A model generated the notes under the pieces. The model made no database searches. It saw only the letters and a list, made by a program, of their open reading frames with translations, and was not told where the DNA came from. 64,000 nucleotides of DNA from Deltaproteobacteria bacterium GWB2_55_19. GTDB lineage: Bacteria > Desulfobacterota > GWC2-55-46. The stretch's first letter is position 1, and every line of letters starts with the position of its first letter. The DNA is taken from contig MGPQ01000010.1 of the NCBI GenBank assembly GCA_001797465.1, positions 1 through 64,000 of the forward strand, read 5' to 3'. Both the position numbers and the translations under genes were made by a program. This document shows, piece by piece, positions 42,716 to 51,728 of this stretch.

Positions 42716-45700
42716 TCACGCCCTGGGCATTTCGAGAGCGAGGGTGCGGATCCGTCTGATGTCGATCTTGCCTGTTGCCGTGGAGGGTATCTCGTCTATC
42801 TGGTAGAGGTCTTCACGTTTGGGAAGCCAGAGTTTGGGGAGTCCTGTTGCGAGGAGTTTTTCCCGGACCTCGGCGGGCGAGGCCGTGTGGGTGTAGAATG
42901 CTATTATGCGTTCCCCGCGTTCCTCGTCGGGGAGCGCCGTTACCGCGCAGTTGCAGTCGCCGAGGACTTTAGAGATAGTCTCCTCTATCATGATGTGCGG
43001 GACCATCTCCCCGCCGATCTTTGAGAAGCGCGAGAGCCTGTCGGTTATCTTTATGAACCCGTCGTCGCCTATTGAGGCGATGTCGCCAGTCACGTACCAG
43101 CCTCCCCGCATGACCTCCCTTGTGGCGTTCTCGTCGTTTAAGTAGCCCTGCATGAGGCTCGGCCCCTTTATGAGGAGGAGCCCTTCCCTGCCCGCGGGGA
43201 CCTCGTTGCCTGTTTCGGGGTTGACGACTTTTACGGCGACGCCGGGGATGGCATGGCCTACGGTGCCGGCGATGTAGCCGGTCTGCTTGACGCTCTCGTG
43301 CTCGACGTCGGGTATGTTGACCGAGACGACCGGGGCGAGCTCGGTGCAGCCGTAGCCTTCGAGGAGCTCGACGCCGAACTTTTCCTTGAAGGCCCAGGCT
43401 ATGTGCGCGCGGAGTTTTTCGGCGCCTGCTATGGCGTAGCGGAGCGTGGAGAACTCATGCGCGTGGCACTTCCTGACATAGGCTGAGTACAAGGTCGGGG
43501 TGCCTATCATGACGGTCGCCTTGTATTTGGCTGAGAGCTCTCCGACGGTCCTCGCGTCAAGCGGGTTAGCGTGGTAGACGGCGGCGAAGCCTGAGATGAG
43601 CGGGTACCAGAGCGTGCCGGTGAAGCCGAAGGAATGGAAGTACGGGAGCGCCCCCATTAAAACATCCTTATCCGAGGTGACGAAGAGCTGAGAGAAACCC
43701 TCGATGTTCGAAACTATGTTGTGGTGCGTGAGCATGACGCCCTTGGGCTGGCCCGTTGAGCCGGACGTGTAGATGATGGTGGCGAGCCTGCCGGGGTCGG
43801 CCTCGCCTTTACAGTAGATCGCCTCAAGGGCCCTTAGCGGGAGGACGAAGGCGAGGGCGGCGGTCAATAGCTTGTCCACCGGGGAGAACGAGCGCGCGAT
43901 GTCTTCGATAAAGGCCATGTTCCCAGCCTCCTCGATCCCCACCTTTGAGAGAAACGCCCTCGAGGTGATGACCGTCTTTATGCCGCTCGCTTCGATGGAT
44001 GAATCAAGGGCGTCCTTGCCGGAAAGGAAGTTCAGGTTCACAGGGACCTTGCCGGAGACGAGCACCGCGATATTGGCGAGCGCCCCGGCGACGGACGACG
44101 GCAACATGAGCCCAACCTTGTCGTCCGCTTTAAGGTTCCTGCCGATCCATTTGGAGAGGAGGAGCGAGGAGGCGAGCGTTTTCCCCCAGGTGAGCTTCCT
44201 GCCGGTTGAATCCGCCATGCAGAAGGAGAACCAGCGCGCCTTCGCGGTCTTTATGAAACGCAGGTGCAGGAGGTCGCGTTTGGCCCTCCTGTGAACGACG
44301 GCCTCGCTCCCGAGCTCCATAACCGCCTGCCTTACCTCCTGCGAGGTCGCGCCCGGCGTCATGGGCTTGCCGAAAGAGACCGTCACGTGGTGCGGGAACT
44401 CGCCCGGCCACTTCCAGAAGAACCTGCCGTCCTTGAAGCTGAATACCGAGCCCCATACCCTGTCGAGGTGTACGGGGATTATCGGCACGTCAAGCCCCTC
44501 GACTATGCGCTCGAAGCCCTTTTTGAAGGGCTGGAGGTTCCCGGTCCTGCTTATCGCGCCCTCGGCGAATATGCAGACGATGTGGCCGTCTTTAAGCTCC
44601 TCCCTCGCCTTCCCTATGGATTTGAGGACGTCTCTGCGGTTGCCGTCGGTTATGGGGATGCACTTCATTATGCGTAGCAGCCAGTTTATGGCCTTTATGT
44701 CGTAGAAGTACCTGTGGATCATAAAGCGGACAAAACGCTGGACGCAGGCGCCGACGAGGAAGCCGTCGGCAAACGACAGGTGGTTGGAGACGAGTAGCGC
44801 GGGGCCCTTGAAGGGGACGTTCTCCTCGCCCACTACCCGTATCTTGTAGAGCGTATGCGTGAGGAGCCATAGGGTGAAACGGATGAGGAAGTCCGGGAGG
44901 TACTTCATCATGAAAATGGTGCTCAGAAGCGTCACAACGCCGAATATTAAAATAATGTCGTCGGCGCTGATTAAAAGCTTGTCCTTCATTATCCAGAAGA
45001 TGCCCGAGGCCCCGAGTATGCCCGCGACCGAGACGAAGTTGGTGGTGGCCACAAGTCGGCCTTTCTCCGTTGCCCCCGCCTTTTGCTGAAGGAGCGCGTT
45101 CATCGGGACGATGGCGAGGCCGCCAGTGAAGCCGAGCATTATGAGGGCCGCGGCGGTCTTCGGATACGAATCGCCGGAGTAGGAGAGGAGGACCGCGAAG
45201 AGGCCCATGCCTAACGAGCCGACAGGGACGAGCCCGAGCTCGACCTTGTCGCCGGAGAGCGTCCCTGCCGCTATGGAGCCGATGCCGATGCCGATGGCGA
45301 GGAAGGTGATGAGGATGCCGATCCACAGGTCGTTCAGATGCATGATCTCCTTGCCGAGGAGGAGAATGTCCATCTGGAGGAGCGCGCCGAGGAACCAGAA
45401 ATAGGCTATGCCCCCGACGGTGAGCATGAGGATCTTGTCCTCAAAGAGCCGCCTTATCCCCGAGCCTATCTCGCCCCAGGGGTTTAGCTCGAACTTTTTC
45501 TTCGCCCCTGAGCTGGGGACCCGGGTTATGCCGAAGCTCGCAAGGGTCCCCGCTATCGCGATGGCGACGAGGAAGACGCCGACATATACGAGCTTGTCTT
45601 TCCAGGCTGAAAAGATTATCGCGCCCGTGGAGGTCCCGATGATTATGGCGAAAAAAGTGGTAAGCTCGAGTATGCCGTTGGCGCGGGACAAGTCCCTGTC

Positions 45701-46108
45701 AGGGAGCATCTCCGGGACTATACCGTACTTGGCCGGGCCGAAGAAGGTGGAGTGTAGGGCCATCAGGAAAAGGGTAACGAGCATGAACTCGATCCTCCCC
45801 ATCCAGAAGGCGAAGAGGCCGAAGGTTACCGCCACTATCTCGAAGAACTTGGCGCCTATAAGTACGGTCCTCTTATTGTAGACGTCTGCGACGTAACCGG
45901 CGTAACCCGAGAAGAAAAAGAACGGGAGGATGAAGACCGCGCCGACGAGCGAGACATAGGCCCCGGACCCCTCTGCCGCCATGTTGACCGCTATCATTGA
46001 GAGGACAATTTTAAAGACGTTGTCGTTATACGCGCCCAGGAACTGGGTCCATATATACGACTGGAAGCCGAAAGACTTGAAAAGGTCTTTATACCTGCCG
46101 ACGGTCAT
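42716..46108 (-). CDS. Three-part fusion: LplT-like MFS transporter, PlsC acyltransferase, acyl-ACP synthetase (Aas)
   Basis: 1130 residues. About 1-405: 10-12-helix MFS transporter like lysophospholipid flippase LplT (YIWTQFLGAYNDNVFKI). About 425-620: 1-acylglycerol-phosphate acyltransferase with the NHxxxxD motif LLVSNHLSFADGFL and FAEGAISRTG. About 640-1130: AMP-forming ligase with IIYTSGSTGQPKGVMLTHH, GYGCTELAPVVS, WYVTGDIASIGDDGFI and a final SKIGGEMVPH. Together it could import lysophospholipid, activate fatty acid and re-acylate it. E. coli splits this into lplT and aas. Stands alone. Confidence 0.93.
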   Translation of the reverse strand: MTVGRYKDLFKSFGFQSYIWTQFLGAYNDNVFKIVLSMIAVNMAAEGSGAYVSLVGAVFILPFFFFSGYAGYVADVYNKRTVLIGAKFFEIVAVTFGLFAFWMGRIEFMLVTLFLMALHSTFFGPAKYGIVPEMLPDRDLSRANGILELTTFFAIIIGTSTGAIIFSAWKDKLVYVGVFLVAIAIAGTLASFGITRVPSSGAKKKFELNPWGEIGSGIRRLFEDKILMLTVGGIAYFWFLGALLQMDILLLGKEIMHLNDLWIGILITFLAIGIGIGSIAAGTLSGDKVELGLVPVGSLGMGLFAVLLSYSGDSYPKTAAALIMLGFTGGLAIVPMNALLQQKAGATEKGRLVATTNFVSVAGILGASGIFWIMKDKLLISADDIILIFGVVTLLSTIFMMKYLPDFLIRFTLWLLTHTLYKIRVVGEENVPFKGPALLVSNHLSFADGFLVGACVQRFVRFMIHRYFYDIKAINWLLRIMKCIPITDGNRRDVLKSIGKAREELKDGHIVCIFAEGAISRTGNLQPFKKGFERIVEGLDVPIIPVHLDRVWGSVFSFKDGRFFWKWPGEFPHHVTVSFGKPMTPGATSQEVRQAVMELGSEAVVHRRAKRDLLHLRFIKTAKARWFSFCMADSTGRKLTWGKTLASSLLLSKWIGRNLKADDKVGLMLPSSVAGALANIAVLVSGKVPVNLNFLSGKDALDSSIEASGIKTVITSRAFLSKVGIEEAGNMAFIEDIARSFSPVDKLLTAALAFVLPLRALEAIYCKGEADPGRLATIIYTSGSTGQPKGVMLTHHNIVSNIEGFSQLFVTSDKDVLMGALPYFHSFGFTGTLWYPLISGFAAVYHANPLDARTVGELSAKYKATVMIGTPTLYSAYVRKCHAHEFSTLRYAIAGAEKLRAHIAWAFKEKFGVELLEGYGCTELAPVVSVNIPDVEHESVKQTGYIAGTVGHAIPGVAVKVVNPETGNEVPAGREGLLLIKGPSLMQGYLNDENATREVMRGGWYVTGDIASIGDDGFIKITDRLSRFSKIGGEMVPHIMIEETISKVLGDCNCAVTALPDEERGERIIAFYTHTASPAEVREKLLATGLPKLWLPKREDLYQIDEIPSTATGKIDIRRIRTLALEMPRA

Positions 46109-46294
46109 CGGGGTTTAAGCTCCGAGCGGACAAACGATGGAATTTTAAAGGGAAACAAGCGGAGATTATACTACGATTCCCCTCTCGTGTATATAAGTAT
46201 AGAGGCATAATGCCGCGCTCTGAGGGCCGGGACTTGAAACAGCCGGGGGGAGAGGCCTGAGGGCGGGGGTTAACTGTTTATAAAAAAGCGCTTT

Positions 46295-47944
46295 TCATAT
46301 CCCTGTGATCCTGCCTTCGGCGTCCACGTCCATAAGCTCCGCCCTCGGGCTCGAAGGCAGACCCGGCATGAGGAGTATGTCCCCGCACTCGACTACGAGG
46401 TATCCGGCGCCGAGAGCGGGCCTTATCCTTTTCACCTTGAGCGTGAACGGGCCTGGCCTGCCGAGGAGTTTCGGGTTATCAGAGAGCGACCTCGGCGTCT
46501 TGGCAATGCAGACCGGCAGGGCGTCGTATCCGAGGCGTTCTATCAAAGAGAGGTCGCGTTTCGCGTCGTCACACAGTTCGACCTTTTCCGCCCCGTACAT
46601 ATTCAAGGCGACCGCGCCAATCTTCTCGATTACCGGCTCGTCGGTATTGTAGAGGAACCTGAGTGCGCCCCCCTCCCCAGCTTTTTTAACAAGCCTCTCG
46701 ACGCAGTCCACCCCTCCCGCTCCGCCCTTTTCAAAGCAGTCGACTATCGAGGCCTCAACGCCCATTGCCTTTATCATCGAGGCGAGCGCGTCTATCTCCG
46801 CGTCATCGTCTTCAGGGCGCCTGTTTACGGCTACGATGAAAGGGACGCCGAATGAGCGGATGTTCTCGATATGCTTGCCGAGGTTATCAAGCCCCTTTTT
46901 CAGGGCGTCCGTGTCCTTTTTGAGGTAATCCGTTGCGTGGCCGTGGAAACGGAGCGCCCTTGTCGTGGCTATTATTACAACGGCGTCTGGTTTAAGCCCC
47001 CCTGCCCTGCATTTTATATCAAAGAACTTTTCCGCCCCGAGCTCGGTTGAGAACCCGGCCTCGGTAATAACATAATCCGATACCTTCAAGGCGAGCGAGG
47101 TGGCGATCAGGCTGTTGCACCCGAGCGAAATATTCCCGAAGGGCCCGCCGTGGATAAAGACCGGGGAGCCTTCGTTGGTCTGCACGAGATTCGGGTGTAT
47201 AGCTGACCTCATGAGCGCGGTAACTGCCCCTGTTATCTTAAGATCATCGACCGTTACCGGGCCCCCGTTCTTGTCGAGCGCAAGGAGGATCTTACCCACG
47301 CGGGCCCTGAACTCGTCGAGGTCCCTTACAAGACATAAGGTCGACATCAATTCAGAGGCCGCTGAAATATGGAACTCGTCCATCCGCTCCTCGACTGTAC
47401 CGGGGGAGACGACTACCCTTCGGAGGGCCCTGTCGCTTATGGGAGAAACGCGCCTCCAGAAGATATTGGCCGTATCTATGCCGAGCTTATTCCCGAAATG
47501 GATGTGGTTGTCGAGGACGGATGAAATGAGGTTATGTCCGGCGATGACTGCGTAATCGTCGCCTGTAAACTGGAGCGCTATATCGTCGGAGGGGATCACC
47601 TGCGAGTGCCCGCCGCCGGTCGCCCCGCCCTTTGAGCCGAAGAACGGCCCTAAGGACGGTTGCCTTATGCAGGCCGAGGCGTTCAGCCCCAGCGCCCTGA
47701 ATGCCTGCGCAAGGCCGATTACAACGGTCGTCTTCCCCTCTCCAGCCGGGGTGGGTGACATGGCGGTCACGAGGATTAGCCTTCCGTCTGGCCTCTTCTC
47801 CAGGTGCCGACAGAGCGTGGAGCGTACCTTGGCGATGTTGGGGCCGTAGTGTATCAGCGACTCCGCCGGTATCGTCAGAGACGCGGCTATCTCCTCGATG
47901 GGTCTGAGTGTTACGCCTTCGGCAATATCGCGGTCGCTCAGCAT
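46295..47944 (-). CDS. fhs: Formate-tetrahydrofolate ligase
   Basis: 549 residues from the ATG of MLSDRDIAEGVTLRPI; the longer frame upstream runs through a tandem repeat and is not conserved-looking. ATP site: MSPTPAGEGKTTVVIGLAQAF. Also QPSLGPFFGSKGGATGGGHSQVIP, DNHIHFGNKLGID, EAGFSTELGAEKFFDIKCR and LPSSPRAELMDVDAEGRITG at the end. It makes 10-formyl-THF from formate, feeding one-carbon metabolism or, where present, the Wood-Ljungdahl methyl branch. No clear Shine-Dalgarno. Confidence 0.95.
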   Translation of the reverse strand: MLSDRDIAEGVTLRPIEEIAASLTIPAESLIHYGPNIAKVRSTLCRHLEKRPDGRLILVTAMSPTPAGEGKTTVVIGLAQAFRALGLNASACIRQPSLGPFFGSKGGATGGGHSQVIPSDDIALQFTGDDYAVIAGHNLISSVLDNHIHFGNKLGIDTANIFWRRVSPISDRALRRVVVSPGTVEERMDEFHISAASELMSTLCLVRDLDEFRARVGKILLALDKNGGPVTVDDLKITGAVTALMRSAIHPNLVQTNEGSPVFIHGGPFGNISLGCNSLIATSLALKVSDYVITEAGFSTELGAEKFFDIKCRAGGLKPDAVVIIATTRALRFHGHATDYLKKDTDALKKGLDNLGKHIENIRSFGVPFIVAVNRRPEDDDAEIDALASMIKAMGVEASIVDCFEKGGAGGVDCVERLVKKAGEGGALRFLYNTDEPVIEKIGAVALNMYGAEKVELCDDAKRDLSLIERLGYDALPVCIAKTPRSLSDNPKLLGRPGPFTLKVKRIRPALGAGYLVVECGDILLMPGLPSSPRAELMDVDAEGRITGI

Positions 47945-47985
47945 GGATAATTCGTAGCACACTCCCTCACTTGAGTCAACTGCTT

Positions 47986-48151
47986 GGGTACTCGGCGTAC
48001 GGCCAATTGCAAATCGGGTCGCTTCAGACTGCCTTAGGCGCTGCCACTCGATACGGATTTGCCAGTCCGGCGAGGGTACTCGGCGTACGGCCAGATTCAA
48101 ATCGGGTCGCTTCAGACTGCCTGATCCACAGCCGCCCGGTACGGATTTGCC
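47986..48151. repeat. Two-copy tandem repeat (88-bp period) upstream of fhs
   Basis: Copy 1 (47986-48073) and copy 2 (48074-48151) share a 49-base block, GGGTACTCGGCGTACGGCCA and onward to TCAGACTGCCT, with three mismatches. Both then end in TACGGATTTGCC. Within a copy, GCAAATC and GATTTGC form an inverted pair about 40 bases apart. It lies between the fhs and ykgJ starts. Confidence 0.85.
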
Positions 48152-48174
48152 CGTGCGGCAAGCACCATTTGGTA

Positions 48175-48203
48175 TGGACTCAAAGGGGCTGAAAAGTTAT
48201 AAT
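48175..48203 (+). promoter_or_regulatory. Promoter of the YkgJ/SEC-C gene, leaderless arrangement
   Basis: TGGACT (48175-48180), 17-base spacer, TATAAT (48198-48203), then eight bases to ATG 48212. There is no Shine-Dalgarno. Confidence 0.65.
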
Positions 48204-48211
48204 GCCGGCAT

Positions 48212-48928
48212 ATGATAATGGATAATGAAAGGTATGCCGCCTCTTTTGCCGAGGTATGCACAAAGAGGTGCGGCGGGCTCTGTTGCAACCCGTGGTGGGG
48301 TATCATCTCCTACGGCGTCGTCAAAAAAGGGGGGCTCTCCGGCTTAAAGGCGTTTAAAACCGAATTGACGTCTGGCATAAGGGAGAGGGAGAAGCGGATA
48401 ACCTCCGCCTATGTCACGGCAGAGGCCCCCCCCAGGCCGCTCTTCGGAGAGAGCGAGAGGTACAGCTTAAAACTCATGGGCGTCAAGAGGAACGGGGACG
48501 CACTTGAGCTCTCGCTCCTCGCGATGTTCGCCTTCCGTTGCAGGTTTTTGTCAGAAAATAATTTCTGCTCAATACACCCGTCGCTTATGGACTCGAAGGA
48601 GATAAGGCCGCCGCATTGCGGGAACCTCGGCTCTCCTCTGGCTAAGTCCGGTGAAAAGTGGTACTGCCGCGTCATAGAGGCGGCGGGGTCCGGCGACGAG
48701 ACGCTTACAAAGGCCATAGAGGTCGAGAAGGCCTCGAGCGAGCGACATCTGATGGAGGGCGCGGCAACGGCGGAAGAGGCCGCTGAAAAGATAGTCGAGG
48801 GGTTAAAGGCCTTCTGCATAAAGAGCTTCCCGGACCTCCTGCCTCGGGAAAAGGCCGGGACGCCCGGCAGGAACGACCCGTGCTGGTGCGGCTCAGGCGA
48901 GAAGTTCAAGAAGTGCCACGGGAGATAA
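48212..48928 (+). CDS. YkgJ-type Cys-cluster protein with C-terminal SEC-C motif
   Basis: 238 residues. The N-terminal part has the YkgJ/UPF0153 zinc or iron cluster cysteines: CTKRCGGLCC, CRFLSENNFCSIHP, PPHCG and WYCRVIE. The last 22 residues are a SEC-C motif, RNDPCWCGSGEKFKKCHG, which binds zinc and in SecA contacts SecB or ribosomes. The molecular role of this pair is unknown; ribosome or nascent-chain contact is a guess from SEC-C. A second start (third residue Met) is possible. Confidence 0.85.
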   Translation: MIMDNERYAASFAEVCTKRCGGLCCNPWWGIISYGVVKKGGLSGLKAFKTELTSGIREREKRITSAYVTAEAPPRPLFGESERYSLKLMGVKRNGDALELSLLAMFAFRCRFLSENNFCSIHPSLMDSKEIRPPHCGNLGSPLAKSGEKWYCRVIEAAGSGDETLTKAIEVEKASSERHLMEGAATAEEAAEKIVEGLKAFCIKSFPDLLPREKAGTPGRNDPCWCGSGEKFKKCHGR

Positions 48929-48936
48929 GGGATAAA

Positions 48937-48966
48937 AAAGGCCCCACCATGTTCGGCGGGGCCTTT
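48937..48966. terminator. Bidirectional terminator
   Basis: AAAGGCCCC and GGGGCCTTT around a 12-base loop, between the convergent YkgJ/SEC-C gene and the secreted hypothetical. The minus strand ends in a T6 run and the plus strand is weaker. Confidence 0.8.
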
Positions 48967-48997
48967 GAGTGTCGCTTGCTTGTATAATCAGAGCCTG

Positions 48998-49759
48998 TTA
49001 GAACATCGAGCTCATCATCCTTGAGAAGTCCTCTGGGTTCTTATCCGTGCGCAACCCATCTTCCTTTACGAAGTCTATCCCCTCAAGCCCGCGATTCCGG
49101 TAATAAAAGGGCCTCTGCTCGTCCTTCGACGAGTATGTGTAGTCCTTCTCAATAACGAACCTCTGATCGCCGTGGCAGGCGAAGTACCAAGGGTCCTTAC
49201 CCTCTCCTGAAGAGAGGAAGTAATTGAACGCCTCGATGCCGCCGACCTTCGTAAGCCTTACGGTCCTGCCGTAGCGCTTCGAGACTACCATCTCCGGCGT
49301 GCCGTTCTCTATCTTGCATAGCGCGGACATGTACTGGAGGAGGTCGACGGACCTGTACCCCTCCTTTATCTTTATCCCGTTGACCGGGGCAGTGAGCTCG
49401 TTTAATGATGGGAGCGAGTTCCTGTACACAAACGGCTGGGGTGAGGCGTTCAAGACTATGAAAAAGGCCTTACCGCTGTCCTTTGGGCCTTCGAGCCTCC
49501 GCGTCTCAAAAAGCTCCCCGCAAACCGCGCCGTCCCCGTCTATCTTAAGCCCTTCTGTGCATATCGCCTTGAGCTCAGCCTCTATGTCCCCGGCTTCATT
49601 TCCTGAGACGACGGTCAGGTAGTCGTCTATCGAGTAGAGCGCATCCACACTCCTCGACCCGAGGAGCCTCGCCCTCACACTCTCTTCGGAGCCGTAGGAG
49701 AGCGCAGGAAATAGCGCCGGGAGCAGGGTGAGCAGTATGAGATATGCGAGTTTAGCCAT
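48998..49759 (-). CDS. Secreted protein of unknown function
   Basis: 253 residues with AGGAGG before the ATG. Signal peptide LAYLILLTLLPALFPALSYGSEE. The mature part is mixed alpha/beta with scattered Cys (CTEGLKIDGDGAVCGELFE, ALCKIENG, WYFACHGDQRF) and no motif I recognise. A stretch YKDEQRPFYYRNRGLEGIDFV near the end is not diagnostic. Unknown function; probably periplasmic. It stands alone with its own terminator. Confidence 0.8.
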   Translation of the reverse strand: MAKLAYLILLTLLPALFPALSYGSEESVRARLLGSRSVDALYSIDDYLTVVSGNEAGDIEAELKAICTEGLKIDGDGAVCGELFETRRLEGPKDSGKAFFIVLNASPQPFVYRNSLPSLNELTAPVNGIKIKEGYRSVDLLQYMSALCKIENGTPEMVVSKRYGRTVRLTKVGGIEAFNYFLSSGEGKDPWYFACHGDQRFVIEKDYTYSSKDEQRPFYYRNRGLEGIDFVKEDGLRTDKNPEDFSRMMSSMF

Positions 49760-50179
49760 ATTACCTCCTTATCGGCGACCGTTGCGAAAGGCTTTAGCGA
49801 TAGACGCAAAAATATGAGCCGGTTTCAAGACCCGCTGATTGGTCTTAAATCTATCAGACAGAACCTTAAAAACTGATTAAGGGTTATGTGACAAGGGCCT
49901 GCAATCGTGGACGCCTCTCGGCGGATCGTGGGAATGATATTAAGGCAACCGGCTTTTAAATGATGTGATTTTTGTAGGGTTTACTGACGACGCAATGCGG
50001 GGCTATAATCGGGGCTGTTATAACTCGAAAAGAACCGTCCCCTCCCCCTTAAACGAAGGGAGGGGACGTATATGAACTTTGCCCGTGGGCTAGGACTGCT
50101 CGGCGCAGGGCCAATGTTCCTCGGAGGGCCTTTTGGCTGACAAACCTTCTGACGATAGATACGAGATTTGCCCGTCCGG
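49760..50179. other. Gene-free 420-bp region
   Basis: Next to 49760 lie the Shine-Dalgarno and promoter region of the secreted protein; no confident -35/-10 was chosen. Near KamA, two imperfect 20-base copies of TTTGCCCG-n-GGCTAGGACT (50078-50097 and 50166-50186) are 88 bases apart; the second spans the KamA stop. A hairpin at 50036 is listed separately. No gene or RNA recognised. Confidence 0.5.
50036..50068 (-). terminator. Probable terminator downstream of kamA
   Basis: CGTCCCCTCCC and GGGAGGGGACG pair around an 11-base loop, followed on the minus strand by GGTTCTTTTC. It is about 110 bases past the kamA stop and belongs to the CCCTC hairpin family. Confidence 0.6.
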
Positions 50180-51352
50180 CTAGGACTCGGGCTCTATGTA
50201 GTTGAATATCCTGTTCTCGTAGTTTCTGAGGGTCACCCTCCCCTTTGCCTGTGAGAGCATATATGTCGGGGCTATCGGGATCTTGCCGCCGCCGCCCGGG
50301 GCGTCTACCACGAAGGTCGGAACCGCGTAGCCTGTCGTGTGGCCTCTGAGCTCTTCGATGATGTTTATGCCAACCGAAACCGGGGTCCTGAAGTGACTTG
50401 TCCCCATCGCCATGTCGCACTGGTAGACGTAGTAGGGGCGCACGCGGACTTTCATAAGCTCGTGCATGAGCTTCTTCATGACCGCGGGCTTGTCGTTTAC
50501 GCCTTTAAGGAGAACGGTCTGGCTCCCGAGAGGGATGCCCGCGTCGGCGAGCATGGTGCAGGACTTTACTACCTCCGGGGTTATTTCCCTCGGGTGCGAG
50601 AAGTGGATGGAGAGGTAGAGCGGGTGGTACTTCTTGAGCATGGAGACGAGTTCCTCGTTCACCCTCATGGGGAGCGTGACCGGGACCCTTGTGCCAATCC
50701 TTATTATTTCGAGGTGCGGGATAGAGCGGAGCTTGGAGATGTAGCTCTCGAGAACCTCTGTCTTCATCATGAGCGGGTCTCCGCCGGAGATGAGGACGTC
50801 GCGTATGGATTTTTTCGATTTGATATATTTGTAAGCGTCCTCGAAACGGTCCGAGGGCATGGGCGGGTGTTCCTCGCCGACCATGCGTTTCCGGGTGCAG
50901 TACCTGCAATACATGGCGCAGGAGTCGGTGACGATAAGGAGCGCCCTGTCCGGGTACCTGTGGACGAGGCCCGGGACCGGCGAGTGCGAGTCCTCTCCGC
51001 ACGGGTCTATCATCTCGCATGAGGAGACGCTGAACTCCTCGAGGCGCGGGATCGCCTGTTTCCTTATCGGGCACCTTGGGTCGTTCCTGTCGATAAGGGA
51101 GAAGAAGTACGGGGTTATGGCCATCGCGAGCCTGCCTGTGGCCCTCTTTATCCCTTCCTCTTCCCTCCGGGTAAGCGGGATGAGCTCCCGTATCACATCG
51201 AGAGAGGTGATGCGGTTCTTAAGCTGCCATTTCCAGTCGTACCAGCACTCTGGCCGCGAGCCAGGCTCCTCAATATATTCGGCTAACTCTGTCTTATACT
51301 TCCTCGCGGGATTACAACTGGGCGGCTCAGAGCTTATCGACAGCCCTTCCAT
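50180..51352 (-). CDS. kamA: Lysine 2,3-aminomutase-like radical SAM enzyme
   Basis: 390 residues. Radical SAM cluster: SCAMYCRYCTRKRMVG (CxxxCxxC). Also VLISGGDPLMMKT, LEIIRIGTRVPVTLPMRV, LYLSIHFSHPREITPEV, and a C-terminal half with YYVYQCDMAMGTSHFRTPV and VPTFVVDAPGGGGKIP, the PLP-side Lys region typical of KamA. It interconverts alpha- and beta-lysine (or is the EF-P-type or glutamate variant). No acetyltransferase AblB is adjacent. It starts 12 bases after the MerR gene and is probably controlled by it. Confidence 0.93.
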   Translation of the reverse strand: MEGLSISSEPPSCNPARKYKTELAEYIEEPGSRPECWYDWKWQLKNRITSLDVIRELIPLTRREEEGIKRATGRLAMAITPYFFSLIDRNDPRCPIRKQAIPRLEEFSVSSCEMIDPCGEDSHSPVPGLVHRYPDRALLIVTDSCAMYCRYCTRKRMVGEEHPPMPSDRFEDAYKYIKSKKSIRDVLISGGDPLMMKTEVLESYISKLRSIPHLEIIRIGTRVPVTLPMRVNEELVSMLKKYHPLYLSIHFSHPREITPEVVKSCTMLADAGIPLGSQTVLLKGVNDKPAVMKKLMHELMKVRVRPYYVYQCDMAMGTSHFRTPVSVGINIIEELRGHTTGYAVPTFVVDAPGGGGKIPIAPTYMLSQAKGRVTLRNYENRIFNYIEPES

Positions 51353-51364
51353 TCGGATCTCCTC

Positions 51365-51640
51365 CTACCCCTGAGTGGGTTTTTCTGTTTTTGTGAAGCT
51401 CAGTTGCGGACTTGCGAGCTCTTCCATCGCTTTTTCGAAGGCTATCTTGTATTTGAACCCTTTTTTCAGGTACTTCCATATGTACTCGACCTTCTTCGCG
51501 TCCTCTTCGGAGTATTCCCTGAACTCCTTTTCACCGATGACAGTCTTCTGGGGCTTGATAAAGCCCTTCTGCTCAAGGTAGTAGAGCTTTTGCCTTGGTA
51601 TGTCTATCTTTGCCAATAGCTCTGGCGTCCTTATGCCCAC
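51365..51640 (-). CDS. Small MerR-like transcriptional regulator
   Basis: 91 residues from a GTG. MerR-type winged HTH: TPELLAKIDIPRQKLYYLEQKGFI, KPQKTVIGEKEFREYSEEDAKKVEYIWKYLKKGF. The C-terminal effector region is nearly absent, so it is a minimal form. It precedes kamA in one transcript; it may control kamA and itself. Confidence 0.85.
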   Translation of the reverse strand: MGIRTPELLAKIDIPRQKLYYLEQKGFIKPQKTVIGEKEFREYSEEDAKKVEYIWKYLKKGFKYKIAFEKAMEELASPQLSFTKTEKPTQG

Positions 51641-51728
51641 CCTTATCTAAACTCCTCTTTATTAAAAGCCTGAGCTTGTATGAAAGCATTTTTAAGGTTA
51701 TTCTTATTCTTATAATAAGTTTAAATTT

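Noticed and set aside
47945..48100. Longer N-terminus for formate-THF ligase (52 extra residues)
   Set aside because: The extension reads through the tandem repeat; the ATG at 47944 gives the standard family N-terminus.
47986..48151. CRISPR array
   Set aside because: Only two imperfect 88-bp copies with no spacer pattern and no cas genes. No CRISPR-like array was seen anywhere in the window.
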